Source: Gnetum montanum (lineage: Eukaryota > Streptophyta > Gnetopsida > Gnetales > Gnetaceae). Taken from it: a stretch of DNA of 64,000 nt. A model generated the notes under the pieces. That model ran no database searches. It was given only the letters and a program-made list of their open reading frames with translations, and was not told the origin of the DNA. Position numbers and translations under genes: made by a program. This document shows, one piece after another, positions 12,420-24,259 of the stretch. The stretch covers positions 469,655 to 533,654 of the forward strand of contig MNCI01015922.1 in assembly GCA_015680685.1 (NCBI GenBank). The letters run 5' to 3'. The stretch's first letter is position 1. Each line of letters starts with the position of its first letter.

Positions 12420-13330
12420 CGTACGAATTGTTGAACATGAGCCATGCAAGGCTATTTCTGATTCTGGTTCCAGTGTCACTCTCATCTCCCATGAATGTAC
12501 AAGGCCTAGAACCTACCACCTCTTAAGAAGAGTAACATTTGTTTGGAATTGACAAACTAGTTAATCACTGTTCCTTTAGGATTAGTGGAGGACATTGTGA
12601 CTATAGTCTATGGGTGTTCCTATCTTGCCAATTTTCTAGTGATCAAGGTAGAAAATTTCAAAGGAAACTTTCCCATCATTATGAGACATGCATGGTTAAG
12701 TAGTATTGATGCATGAATAGGCATCAGGGACCTCTCCTTGGAAATCTCTAAGAAGAATGAATTTGGATGACCAGAGAAGAAGTGTGTTCCATGCATTGTA
12801 TATAGTGATAACAGGTGCAATTGCATGCAGAAAAGCTGGTCCATTAAAAGTACATTCATTAAAGCATGCAATCAGTGTGCACATGAAACCGTTATCCAAA
12901 AGTGTCTATATGCAGTAGCTGCAAAATAGGAGGATACCTAGTGGCTGATAGTTAACTTTGATAATAGCAAACTATGCATGGAACCCTCTAGGAGCCTGAC
13001 ATGTGCTTATGTCAAGGGCATGGGTGAACTTGAGCAAGTTCATCACCAACTCTTTGATGATGAAGATGATGATACTTGTTGGGGAGAGTTGGTATTCCTT
13101 GATCATTTCAAGCTATAGCCCTTAGAGTTAAAAACTCTACCAACAGGCATGGAGTATGCATTCTTAAAAAATGGCAAGCTAATTATAATTAATGAAAATA
13201 TTACTCTTAAACAAAAAGAAATTTGTTAAAGATGGTTAACAAATGGCCAACAACCGTTGCTTGGTTATATCCTGAACTAACTAGAATTGATCCAAGGATA
13301 TGCTAGCATCGTATCTACACTAACTTGGCC
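12420..13330 (+). pseudogene. B protease and protease-RT linker (decayed)
   Basis: The aspartic protease active-site triplet is visible as SDSGSSVTLIS, with DSG at 12460-12468. Downstream, in other frames because of small indels, is MRHAWLSSID (about 12680), matching the protease end. The linker then carries ELKTLPTGMEYAFLKNGK at about 13120-13185, the conserved Athila stretch before RT. Element A has the linker but lost the DSG region. The protease would cleave the gag-pol precursor. Frameshifts and stops make it inactive. Confidence 0.8.
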
Positions 13331-13339
13331 ATGAAGCCA

Positions 13340-14740
13340 AGAAGGTAGTTGTAGAGGTGGTTGAATCCCATGTTGAAGCAAATCATCAAAGAGGAAATCA
13401 AATAACTCCTCAATGTAGGGTTCATCTATCCCATCACAAATAGTGAGTGGGTTAGCCCACTCATAATTGTCCCAAAGAAAGATGGCAAGTGGTAGGTTTG
13501 TATGAACTTTAGGCTATTGAATATGGCAAAATTTAAGAATCATTTTCCACTACCATTTGTGGACCAAGTGTTGGAAACCATATCTAGGCATTGCTATTAT
13601 AGCTTCTTGGATGGTTATAGTGGCTACAACTAAATCCAGATTGCATTAGAAGATTAGGCCAACACAACATGCATGAGTCCTTGGGGGACTTTTGCATATT
13701 GCAAGATGGTGTTCAGTCTATGTAATGCCCCTGCAACATTTCAATACCTGGTCCTTAGTATTCTTCCATAGTAGATTGGTAGCAAGGTAGAAGTATTCAT
13801 AGATGACTTCTCTACCTATGGGGCCACATTTGAGCAAGCCCTAGATCATCCTGAGCAAGTACTAAAAAGATGTGTTAAAATGAACCTCAGGCTTAATTGG
13901 TAAAAGAGCCATTTAATGGTCCAGGAAGACATAGTATCGGGGCATCAAATTTTGCAAAAAGGGATTGAGGTAGACCTAGAAAAGATAAGGGTCATCTAAG
14001 GAATCACACACCAACCAGAGATAGTCAAAGACCTTTGATCATTCCTTGGACACATTAGCTACTACTGAAAATTTATCGAGAATTTCTCTAAGATCGCAAA
14101 GCCATTGGTTGAGGTTACAAAGAAAGATGCTCAATTTGTCTAGACCATGGAGTGCAAACATGCATTTCAACAGCTAAAGGAAAAACTCATATAAATTCCA
14201 ATCCTATGGGCACCAAACTGGTCCAAATGATTTCATATAATGATAGATGCATATAATTATGCCTTGGGAGTCATGCTTATGTAGTTGGCCAATAAGAAGC
14301 ATCCATATTAAATCCACTATGCAAGCTATAGCATTGTGGATGCATAATTGAAGTACCTCACAACTGAGAAAAAACTGATGGTAGTAGTGTATGCTCTTCA
14401 AAATTTTAGGTACTATGTGCTTGGCTACAAAGTGTTTGTGCATACAGATCATAGTGCAATTTTCTTCCTAATGAATAAGCCAATGGTGAGGCCCTATATC
14501 ATACGGTGGCTTCTGATCTTGCACGAATTCAATCTTGCAATGGTAGATTGAAAAGGGACTGAGAATGTGGTTGTTGACCACCTCTCTCAGTTAGGATGGG
14601 ATAATAAAGAGGAGGAGAATTCACTCTTAAATCAATTTCCAGATGAACTCCTCTTTATAGGAGCAATAAATGATCCAGTGCCCACCGAATCAAAATGGTA
14701 TGATGGCATCCTCACTTACCTACTTACTCAAGAGGGTTTT
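13340..14740 (+). pseudogene. B reverse transcriptase - RNase H (decayed)
   Basis: RT motifs in order: GFIYPITNSEWVSPL, VPKKDGKW, FLDGYSGYN, SPWGTFAY, LCNAPATFQ, and the active site FIDD at 13796-13807 (Athila-type FxDD), then SFLGHISYY. RNase H follows with IMIDAYNYALG (about 14240) and LTTEKKLMVVVYAL (about 14357-14400), and a segment FLMNKPMVRPYIIRW typical of this lineage. Stops occur throughout, for example before SLFL-like and after LNW. An open stretch survives at 14348-14551. Confidence 0.9.
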
Positions 14741-14754
14741 GGACTTTAGGAAGA

Positions 14755-15890
14755 AGTAATAGTTTCTTCATTGGGCCAAGTAGGCCATCTGTACAAGGTG
14801 TGCGTTGATGGCTTGGCTCGTTGGTGTCCCTAATGTTGATCAATTCCACATTCTTCAAGATGCTCATGAAGGCCCTTGCAAAGGCCACTATGTAGAGAGA
14901 TGCATAGCCATAAAAATCCTGATGGTAGAATACTATTGGCCTACAATCTTCAAGGATGCCCACCAATTTGTTCGGTTCTATGAAGGCTATTAATGAGATG
15001 GTGGGATGACTACACAAATGGAGGATCCTCAACAATGGATTCAACCACTAGAGCCCTTTGACATATGGGACATAGACTTCATGGGTTCCATCATACCCAT
15101 GTCCAATGAAAAGACATACATCATTGTAGCAGTTGACTACTACACCAAATGGATAGAAGCAGTAGCTGTTATCGACTATACATCATCCAATGCTACTCAA
15201 TTTTTATAATAAAATATTATAAATAGGTTTGGTATGCCACGTGCACTAATCTCTGACAATGGAACCCATAGGTGCCATCTATTAGAAGTTGATGCAACAC
15301 TTGGGGGTTAAACATAAATTAAAAATGCCCTATCACCCTCAAGCCAATGATTAAGTAGAAGTCACCAATAGAGAGATTACAAAGATCCTAACAAGGATTG
15401 TAAGCAAATATAGGAGAGACTAGAGCACAAAACTCAACAACATCCTCTAGGCCTACCACTCCATATGGAAACTTCCCAAAGGCTACTCTCCCTATGAGTT
15501 GGTGTATGGAAAACTTCCAACACTTCCAATCCAATCTGAGCTCCATACACTTTCAACAACCTGTGACTTGAACCTTGACCTAAGCTTAGCACAAAGAGAA
15601 AGATTGATCAACCTAAATGTGCTAGATGAAAATTGATTAGTGGCCTTATCTTCAAATGAAGTGCACAAGGCATACAACAAGAAGCATCATGACCTTTAAA
15701 TTCAAAAAGTAAGATTACAACCTAGAGATAAGGTTCTCTATTGAAACCCCATAGATGTAACCTAAAAAACAAAGTTTCAAACGTCATGGGAGGGATCTTA
15801 TGTAATTGATGAAACTTTTCCCTTTAGGGCCATGTTAATCTACAAACCTGAGAGCCTGCACAGCAAGTAGTTGGTCAACATCTAACAAGT
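14755..15890 (+). pseudogene. B integrase (decayed)
   Basis: The zinc-binding N-terminus keeps its histidines (FHILQDAHEGPCKGHYV, about 14840-14890), but the CxxC pair is degraded to RFYEGY. The catalytic core follows: WDIDFMGSI (about 15066), VDYYTKWIEAV, ISDNGTH (about 15250) and EVTNREI (about 15358), giving the D, D and E positions. The C-terminal DLNLDLSLAQRERL region and the GDKVL end lie at about 15560-15740. Stops and a small indel break it. It ends about 60 bp before the insertion point of element A. Confidence 0.9.
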
Positions 15891-15949
15891 GAAACCTTTC
15901 CTAGAGATAAGAAAAGCTAATGCAACTACTACCTCATCAGATGAACAAC

Positions 15950-16754
15950 TAATGAACCGTGATATCACGTTCACGATATCGGATCCAACCATGCGATGTC
16001 AAATACCTAATATTAGGGACTGTCTCCTTGCCAATAAATAAGAGGTGGCACCCTTGGTTTCCACATTAGATAGTTAGTCCCTTAGCCAAACTCTTGTCAT
16101 TTTTCCCTCCAGAGTTAGAATTATTTCTGCGTGCCCACCGTAGGAGTCATAGAGTAAATAGATCTTTATTTGAGCATTGTGTGCCTGAGCACACTTTGTG
16201 TATGGCAATAAAGACAAACTTTATGATAAACCTTGCAACATACATAATAGATTAATTAGCGTTAATTATTATTTAATTCTTTCATAGTTGATTAATGATT
16301 TCTCTCACCCTACAACTCTCTTAGTTAAATACACTCAGTATGACCGCTTCGAGCATATGTGTAGCACTTAGTAACCCAGTGATGATTAGCGTTTGGTAAT
16401 CCTAGCAGCGTTACACTAGTTCAAGATGTGTACGGAAAGTGGGAATGGATACTGGTGTTAGGAGTGATTAGAACTTAGTTAATGAGAAGTTAAATTAGAT
16501 TAGTTACTTAGTTATCTCTCCCCCCTCCTTACTAGTGCATGATATAAAACACATAAAAGCCATAAAAATCATATGCTTCAAGGTTACTTAACCATACAAT
16601 CGTGACATATAAGTAAGTTTGGGAAGACAACGATTAACCAACCTGTTATTGTTCCACAAAGACGCATAGGCACTTAGTCCTTGGAATTTGACTAGATCAT
16701 GTGTAAAAGCTTGTATTCGTATGGTTGAGCATAGGGGTACCTCACCGCTCATCA
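15950..16754 (+). repeat. 5' LTR of element A
   Basis: It begins TAATGAACC (mutated from TGATGAACC) and ends CTCATCA. The TATA box is altered to AATAAATA (16033-16040) where the 3' LTR has TATAAATA. An AATAAA signal lies at 16207-16212. The word CGCTTCGAGCAT (16345-16356) and two copies of the TTGGTAATCC minisatellite follow. Confidence 0.93.
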
Positions 16755-16755
16755 T

Positions 16756-16773
16756 TGGCACCATTGCCAGGGA
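16756..16773 (+). other. Primer-binding site of A (tRNA-Asp type)
   Basis: TGGCACCATTGCCAGGGA starts two bases after the LTR. It differs from the Athila tRNA-Asp site TGGCGCCGTTGCCGGGGA at three positions, and each is a CG-to-CA change, as expected from deamination of methylated CpG on the opposite strand. Confidence 0.85.
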
Positions 16774-16886
16774 CTTAGTTGTTTGTACACTAAGTAGAAC
16801 TTAGGAAATCATTCACATTGTTGTAATGAATCCTTAGTGTTGGTTAAGGAAAAGATAATAGTACATTGCACACTAAACAAGACAAG

Positions 16887-18840
16887 ATGTCTTCTTCTTC
16901 ACACAAAAGCACTTCACCACCTAGGACTAACACAGGAAACAATCGACGGTAAGATACACATGATGTTGATCCACTAATCTCTCAACAGTTTCATGTGGTA
17001 TATATTCATCCCAATGAATATGTACCCGACTTCACCTTTATTCTCCATCAAGACGAACAGCTACATTAGCATGACTTTGAAGGTAACATAGTGCTACCTT
17101 TTGACCATTTAGTCCCAAGCATGCTTTTTCATGCTCTCACATGAATAGGCATGCAACACTTACATGCAGAATACATTGCGCAAGACTATGATTTGAGAGA
17201 CTATCATCCCATAGAGGTGCAACGTCAAAGGGATTTACAACAGGAGAGACACCATAAGTCTTTGAAGGAAAAATGGACCAAGGATGCCCTCCACATTTTA
17301 AGTGAAATTGAGGGTGATGAACCTCCCTCAGGTAGTTGCCCACATAACAATGTTCCTCCCCTTGACTTTGGCCAAGGGGTTGTATATTAGAACCTTCATT
17401 CTACTATTCATAACCAAGGTGCTCATATCAATGGACACAAAGTTTACAAAAAAGGAACAAGGACACATGACAAAGGTGGCCATTTTGATTGTAATCATGA
17501 TCGAGGTAGAGAACATTGAAGAGAAGGTAGTAGACATCATCATGGTGGTGATTCTCCTTCTTCTTCACCTTCATCATCCCCTTCACCCTCTCCTTCAATG
17601 TTTGGATGCAGCCATAGAGAAAAATATTGTGAGGATAAGGGCAAGAAAAGTGGAAGTCACAGAAAAAACAACCAAGACAAAGGATGAGGGCACTCTAGGG
17701 AATCACGACATAGAAGAAGGGAGAGTAGAGAATAGCATAGGCACCATAGATGCCACAAACGAGATGATCATGATGAACCCCTACTCGCTACTTGAAGCAT
17801 GCTAGACATAACTAAGGCTGTGAGAGTTCCAACAAGGCACCAAAAAGATAGTAGGATCAAGAGGTTAGATATGAATAACATCCCACGATTTGAAGGGTGA
17901 TATAACACTGATCCTCAAAATCACTTACAAGCATTTCATGATGCATGTGCCTTGCAAAACATAGATAATGAGTGGCAAAAACTTAAGTTGTTCCCATGGA
18001 CACTAATAAAAGAAGTTAAAAGATGGTACTGGTCCTTAGAACCAAAATCCATTCGTAGGTGGAGTACTATGTTAGAATTGTTCAACGATAAGTACCAAAC
18101 ATACTCCCAGGTGTTAAACCTGCGAAAGCATATCCAAGGATGGAAACAAGGAAGTCATGAATCTTTGGATGCTACCATGGGCTGTTATTATGCACTATTA
18201 CATCGTTGTCCTGGCCATGGTTATTTTCAGCAGGATCAGCTACACCATCTCGTAGATGGGCTTAGGCATGAAACAAGAAGAACTCTTGGGACTTATGCCC
18301 AAGGAAGATTATTTAAGCTTAGGACCCATCAAATTCATAGATTATTGGAGCAAGTTGCTAAGGAAGAAGGTGAGCTACGAAAGAGAGAGAGTGCAGAAGA
18401 ATATAACCAAGATCCTTCTCTATGGAAGAAGGGAGTAAGATTTTTTGAGGATGAGGAAGAGTCATCACACAAAGAGATGGTGAATAGGAAAACCTTACCT
18501 ATCCAAAAGTTAACATCAGAAGTATCAACAAAGGTAGGCCAAATGTGGGACTCCTTGGATAGCAAGTTTAAAACTGTTCTCAAAGTAGTAGATGAGTCTA
18601 GAAAGTAAAGTAGTGATCGTGACAAAAGAAAAAAAGAGAGAAGTAGAAAATGCACGTAACAAGGGTAAGGGAAAAGTTGCTATTATTGAAGAGGTTGTGG
18701 ACTCAGATACAGACAATGATAGTGGATGCAAGATATGTCAATACGACCATCCGCAAGGATGTTACCGTGTGATCTCACATGTACAGGAGTCAACCTCATA
18801 TCCCAAGAAATGTACAAGGCCTGTAACCTACCCCCATTAA
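16887..18840 (+). pseudogene. A gag (decayed, C-terminus deleted)
   Basis: This is an Athila-type gag. ATG at 16887 opens MSSSS, parallel to B. It has HPNEYVPDFTFIL (about 17010) and DYDLRDYHPIEV (about 17185). The best preserved part is the open frame at 17952-18608 covering the capsid-like core: WQKLKLFPWTLI, WSLEPKSIRRW, LFNDKYQTY, RCPGHGYFQQ and LVDGLRHETRR. It is followed by a Lys/Glu-rich segment to 18840. The zinc-knuckle/linker portion and the protease active site present in B at about 11690-12480 are missing: the frame jumps at about 18790 into the middle of protease. Several stops remain in the N-terminal third. Confidence 0.88.
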
Positions 18841-19256
18841 AAAAGAGCAGCATTTGTTTAGAGTTGGCTGACCAGTCCATCATTGTTCCCTTGGGATTAG
18901 TGGAGAACATTATTACCACTGTTTGTGGATGGTCATATCTAGCTGAATTCCTAATGATTCAGGTGAACAACAATAAGGGGGATTTTCCAATCATAATGGG
19001 AAGGGCATGGCTAAGCACTATTGATGTATGGCTAAGAATCCACGATATTTCCCTAGAAATATCTACGGAAAATAGTTTTAGAAATATTGAGAAGAAGAAA
19101 GTTCCATGCATTGCATATAGTGACATAAAGTGTAATTGCATGAAGAGATCATGGGTTATGCAAAGTTTAACATTGCTTGCATGCAATCAGTGTGCACAAA
19201 CGATCAATATACAAAGGTTCCTATATGCAGTAGCCACACGACAAGAAGACACCTAG
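18789..19256 (+). pseudogene. A protease remnant lacking its active site
   Basis: The open frame 18726-19256 carries GVNLISQEMYKACNLPPL, LELADQSIIVPLG, FPIIMGRAWLSTID: the body and C-terminal part of an Athila aspartic protease. The DSG triplet present in B at 12460 is absent, because the junction at about 18789 fuses gag to the residues just after it. The downstream linker (PCIAYSDIKCNCMK and then ELKPLPTGMEYMFLKNGK at about 19447-19500) is retained. This copy could not process its own polyprotein even if the stops were absent. Confidence 0.85.
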
Positions 19257-19659
19257 TGGCTGATAGCTGATCAAGAAATCAGCTCACTTATATGCATGGA
19301 ACTAACTGAGGGTTTGACTTGTGCTAATATAGATAGCATAAATGCATTAGAACAAGTCCACCACCAACTTCCAAGTTCTAACCTAAAAAACATCAACTGG
19401 GGGAAGTTGGAAATTCCTAAGAAATTTAAACAAGAGCCTCTAGAGCTAAAACCATTGCCCACTGGTATGGAATACATGTTTCTTAAGAATGGAAAATCGG
19501 TAATCATCAATGCAAAACTTGCTCTGCAACAAAAAGAGAGTCTACTAAAGGTAATAAACAAGTGATCAAAAGCCTTCATTTGGTCATATCCAGAATTAAT
19601 CAGAATAGATCCTAAGATATGCTAGCATAGGATTTACACTAACTCCTCCATGAAGCCTT

Positions 19660-20960
19660 GAAAACAACCATAGAGGCAATTGAACCCAAAGTTGAAGCAA
19701 GTAGTAAAAGAAGAAATCGAACAACTTCTAAAGGCTGGGTTCATATACCTCATTGCTGATAGTGAATGGGTTAGCCCCTTAGTAATCATGCCTAAAAAGG
19801 GAGGCAAATGGAGGGTGTGCACAAATTTTAGGCTACTAAACATGGTAACATTCAAGGATCACTTTTCATTTCCATTTTTTGACTAAGTGTTAGACATAAT
19901 CACAGGGCATCGCTATTATAGTTTTCTAGATGGATATAGCGGATACAACCAAATACAAATAGCCCCAAAAGACCAAGCCAAAACTACATTCACTAGTCCT
20001 TGGGGAACATTTGTATACAAACAAATGCCGTTTGGCTTGTGCAATGCCCCTGCAACATTTCAATGCTTAGTTCTAAGCATATTCTAGTAGTAGATAGGAA
20101 ATGGTGTGGAAGTCTTTATGGATGATACCTTCACTTATGGAGCAAGCTTTGATCAAGCCTTGGACCAATTAGAGCAAGTGTTGAAAAGATGTGTAGAAGC
20201 TAATTTGAGGCTCAACTAGCAAAAAAGCCATTTGAAGGCCCAAGAAGGCATAGTTATTGGGCATAAAATCTTACATGTAGGGATAGAGGTAGACCTTGAG
20301 AAAATCAAAGTCATCCAAGGAAGTACCCAACAACTGAAAACTATCAAAGACATTCACCCATTCCTTGGACACACTGGCTACTATAGGAGATTCATAGAGA
20401 ACTTTTCAAAGATTTCCAAATCATTGGTAGAGTTAACGAAAAAGGACGTATCCTTCAAGTGGACCAAGGAATGCGAACTAGCTTTCTAAACTCTGAAACA
20501 GAAGTTGGTAGAAACACCCATTCTACAAGCTCCTGACTAGTCCAAACCATTCCATGTCATAACTGACATGTCCAACTATGCCGTAGGAGCCATACTTACA
20601 TAGTTAGATGACCAAAAACATCCTTATTACATCCACCGTGTAAGTAAAAATATCACTGGTGCACAACTTAACTACACTACTACAAAAAAAGAATTAATGG
20701 CTGTAGTGTTTGCACTAGAAAAATTTAGACACTATGTATTAGGATACAAAGTATTCATACACATAGATCATAGTGCAATCTAGTTCCTCATGAATAAGCC
20801 AATGGTAAGCCTCGGTATTATATGATGGCTTATAATCCTACAAGAGTTTAATTTAACAATGATTGATTGCAAAGCAATCAAGAATGTAGTTGTCGATCAT
20901 TTATCTCGGTTGCGCTGGGATAGCAAAGAGGATGAGTATCCAATTTCAATCATTTCCCTG
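19660..20960 (+). pseudogene. A reverse transcriptase - RNase H (decayed)
   Basis: RT motifs: LLKAGFIYLIADSEWVSPL, KGGKWRVC, FLDGYSGYNQIQIAP, SPWGTFVYKQMPFGLCNAPATFQ, and active site FMDD at 20115-20126, the form usual in Athila elements. PFLGHTGYYRRFIENFSKI follows at about 20355. RNase H has VITDMSNYAVGAIL (about 20557-20600) and TTTKKELMAVVFALEKFRHY. Stops include two in a row at about 20086-20091, and one in IRW-equivalent at about 20821. The reading frame is otherwise well conserved. Confidence 0.92.
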
Positions 20961-21059
20961 ATGAGTTCCTCTTTGCCGATGTAGTGAGTAACCAATCACC
21001 CACAGAGACAACCTAGTACAGTAGCATTCTTACCTATATCATTACCCAATAAACACCAC

Positions 21060-22236
21060 ATGAGCTAGACCTTAAGAAGAAACAATAGTTTCTTCACAGA
21101 GCTAAGTACTTTATGGAGATCAATGGATAACTTTACAAAATATGTCCTGATGGCTTGATTCAATGGTATGTTTCCAATATAGACCAATTGAGAGTTATAC
21201 AAATGCTCATGTGGGCCCTTGTGGGGGCCATTATGTTGGGAGATGAACGACCATCAAGATCTTGCTTGTAGGATATTATTGGCCAACCTTGTTCTGGGAC
21301 ACCCATCAATTTGTCCAATCTTGTGAGTGCTGTCAACGTGATGGGGGAATGACTACTAGAATGGAGGATTCACAACAATGGATTCAATCGTTAGAACCCT
21401 TCAACATTTGAGGAATTGATTTCATGGGGCCCATTACACCAATGTCCAATGGAAAAGCTTACATCATAGTTGTCATAGACTACTTAACAAAATGGGCTGA
21501 AGTAGCTACCGTTAAAGATTGCACATCATCTACAGCTGCACGATTTGTTCAACAACAAGTCATCAATAGGTTTGGTGTGCTACGTGCACTTATTTCAGAT
21601 AATGATACATACTTCATAGGTGCAACTTTTCAAAAGCTAATGCAACACTTAGGGCTTGAGCATAAATTGACTACACTATACCACCCTTAAGAAAATGGTC
21701 AAGCTGAGGTTACCAATAGGGAGATTACTAAGATACTGACCAGAACCATTAGCAAGTATAGGCGAGACTGGAGCACTAAACTGAATGATGCTCTTTGGGC
21801 ATACCACTCCACATGGAAAATCCCTATAGGCTACTCTCCCTACGAGTTAGTGTATGAAAAAATTCCAATGCTCCCTATCCAAACTGAGCTCCATACACTA
21901 GCCATAGCATGTGACCTCAACCTTGACGTTGAACTAGCACAAAAACAAAGGTTGATGACTCTTAACTTGCTAGATGAGAACCGACTAGCTACCCTGTCAT
22001 CTAATGAATTGCACAAGGTATTTAATAAACAACATCATGACCTAAAAATTAGGAAAGTTAAGTATCAGCCAGGAGATAAGGTTCTCTACTAGAACCCCAC
22101 ACATGTGTCACAATGTACCGAATTTCAAACACTATGGGAAGGACCTTACATTATCTATGCAACTTTCCCTTCAGGGGCCATGACCATATATAAAACTAAG
22201 AGCCCAAATAAGAGACTATTAGTCAACATGCAATAA
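21060..22236 (+). pseudogene. A integrase (decayed)
   Basis: The N-terminal HHCC region (21130-21350) has small indels and only partial zinc ligands. The catalytic core is open at 21424-21690, with MGPITPMSNGKAYIIVVIDYLTKWAE preceded by the first Asp (IDFMG), second Asp in ISDNDT (about 21595), and Glu in QAEVTNREI (about 21702), just past a CAA-to-TAA stop. The C-terminal part spans 21850-22090, with [19 protein letters not shown] and [10 protein letters not shown], then WEGPYIIYATFPSGA. It inserts element cDNA into chromosomes. Confidence 0.92.
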
Positions 22237-22240
22237 ACAA

Positions 22241-24259
22241 AACATTTCCATGAGTTTAGGACAGCCAGAACACATGCTACCTCTATAGGTAGGCAAGCTC
22301 ATTATTTTGGATCTCTTCCTTCCAACTCAGTCATGGGGGAGATGACCAGCTCTGCTAACCATTGAAGGCCCTCAGTTCTTTCTAAATTTTTGTTTTACAC
22401 ATTTTTGTTTTACACGTTTTTGTTTTGCACATTTCTTTAATCTTTCTTGTTTTTGTTTTACACCATCATTCATATTTTTACCATTTCTTTGTATGATTAC
22501 TTTATTTTGTTCATGACCCAATAAGTGTTCATGATGGTGGAATGAATAATACCATATTGATTGCTAATGTTTGGATTTTACCTTTGAAGTATGATGTTGA
22601 TATTAAGGTATGGTTCTTTTGATTAAACAGTCAATGAGTCCACGTCGTTCATACATGCATAAAATCCTATGGTCTCCCTTGGCTTGGAACTGCACAGCCC
22701 CGTTCTCTAATAAAAATGTTAACAAATTGGTGGCTAGGTATTTCTCAGACTAAGGAAAGACTCAAAGGATGAAAAGGGTGTGACTTCAAAGGGATTCTAT
22801 GTATTTGTGCTGGCTATTCTCTTAAGTTCTTGGATGCTTTTTCCTTGGGTTTTCTTCCATTTTGACCATTCATCAAATCTCTAGAAGTTGAGTGCATAAA
22901 AACAAGTCTTTGCATGGTGTGGTTCTCACGCAAAAAAAAAAGGTGAGAATTCAAAGCATACCCCTTAGACATAATAATGAACTTGGGCTACACACACTGG
23001 TTATGGCACTAGAAAGACATGTTACCCATGCCTAAAGGTTCCCTCTAACTAAGGCCCTTACTCACTTTCTAATTCTCCATCTCACTCCCTTGAAAATGGT
23101 GGTGACTTTTTGTAGAGGCATTCTTGTTGCTTCAAGAGGATAGGATGGTCAAATGTGTTGATGCGAGGTCATTGAGTGTGGCTTGTTGAGCCTAGTTTTG
23201 AATGAGTTGTACTCAGTCACATTAACCATAAAACACACACAAGGGACTTTACACAACCTTATTCTTGGGTTTCCATTCCATTCTCTCCTCTCCACCTTTC
23301 TTTTCCATTTTTCACCTCATTGTTGATTTTATCATTAGTCTATATCTTAGTTGATGCATTGTTTTTCCTTGGTAAGTTCTTGTGGATAAGTTTTTAATCT
23401 TGCTTCCAAATGACATTTCCTAGAGCCTACAGACTCTTTGGTTTGTGGATTTGTTAGGGCATCAAGGGCATGAGCCTGCTTTGGGGAGGATCCACTGGCA
23501 TTCCTTTTTGGTGCATTTGTTAACTTCTTTTCCTTAAACATTCTTGCAATCAACAATTTTTTGTTTCATTCCCATCCATGACATCCATTTTATTGGCATT
23601 GCCGTTATTGCTTTTTCTCCATCTTTCTTATTCCTTATCTTTTTCCATCCTATCGCTACCAGAGGTTTTCTCTTAGTCATGGGGGCCCTAGCACAATTTT
23701 TTCCATTTTTTATAGCCCCTACACCTTAGGTAGTCACCAATGTTAAATATCTAAAATCAGTATCTACCATAACCACAACTCAGCCAATGCACTTTACATC
23801 AAGGCAAGGTATCAATTGTATTATGATTTATCTACCCTCGCTCATTTGTGACTATGTTGTGTGTGCAGATGGTGATCATACAACAATGGACTGGGCGAGA
23901 AGGAACCAATTAGGATGGATTGAAACTGAAACGTTTACAAAAGGAGCAAGATTGGTGGCGTGGATATGGATAAACAACGGAAGGTGCAATCTTGGCATCA
24001 ATAGTAACACGTCTTATTCTTTTTCCCTCTCTCCTTCTCTTCTAGCTACCAAATAAGGCTAGATGTCATTTATGCATAGTGTTCACCTTTGTGGTCATGT
24101 ACACTAATGCTATCATGTATTGTATTGTTGATCCATTCATCAGGCACATTGAGTCTATCACCCCATTCCACCATCAATGGTCATTCAGTCAATAATCCCA
24201 TACCTTCCCAATATTTTGTAAGGAACTCGAGGATAAGTTTTTATTCAGTCATGGGGGTA
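22241..24259 (+). other. A post-pol spacer without the large downstream ORF
   Basis: A short minisatellite of TTTTTGTTTTACACAT words occupies about 22387-22463. A block at 22690-23560 is collinear with B at about 25600-26430 and with F (reverse). AGAGGTTTTCTCTTAGTCATGG at about 23655 is the counterpart of the splice-donor block in B (26871) and F, with the GTAAG changed. A pyrimidine-poor but canonical TGTGTGTGCAG at 23858-23868 precedes an ATG at the position of B's ORF start. After it only about 390 bp remain before the LTR, with no similarity to the B/F ORF. Confidence 0.6.
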
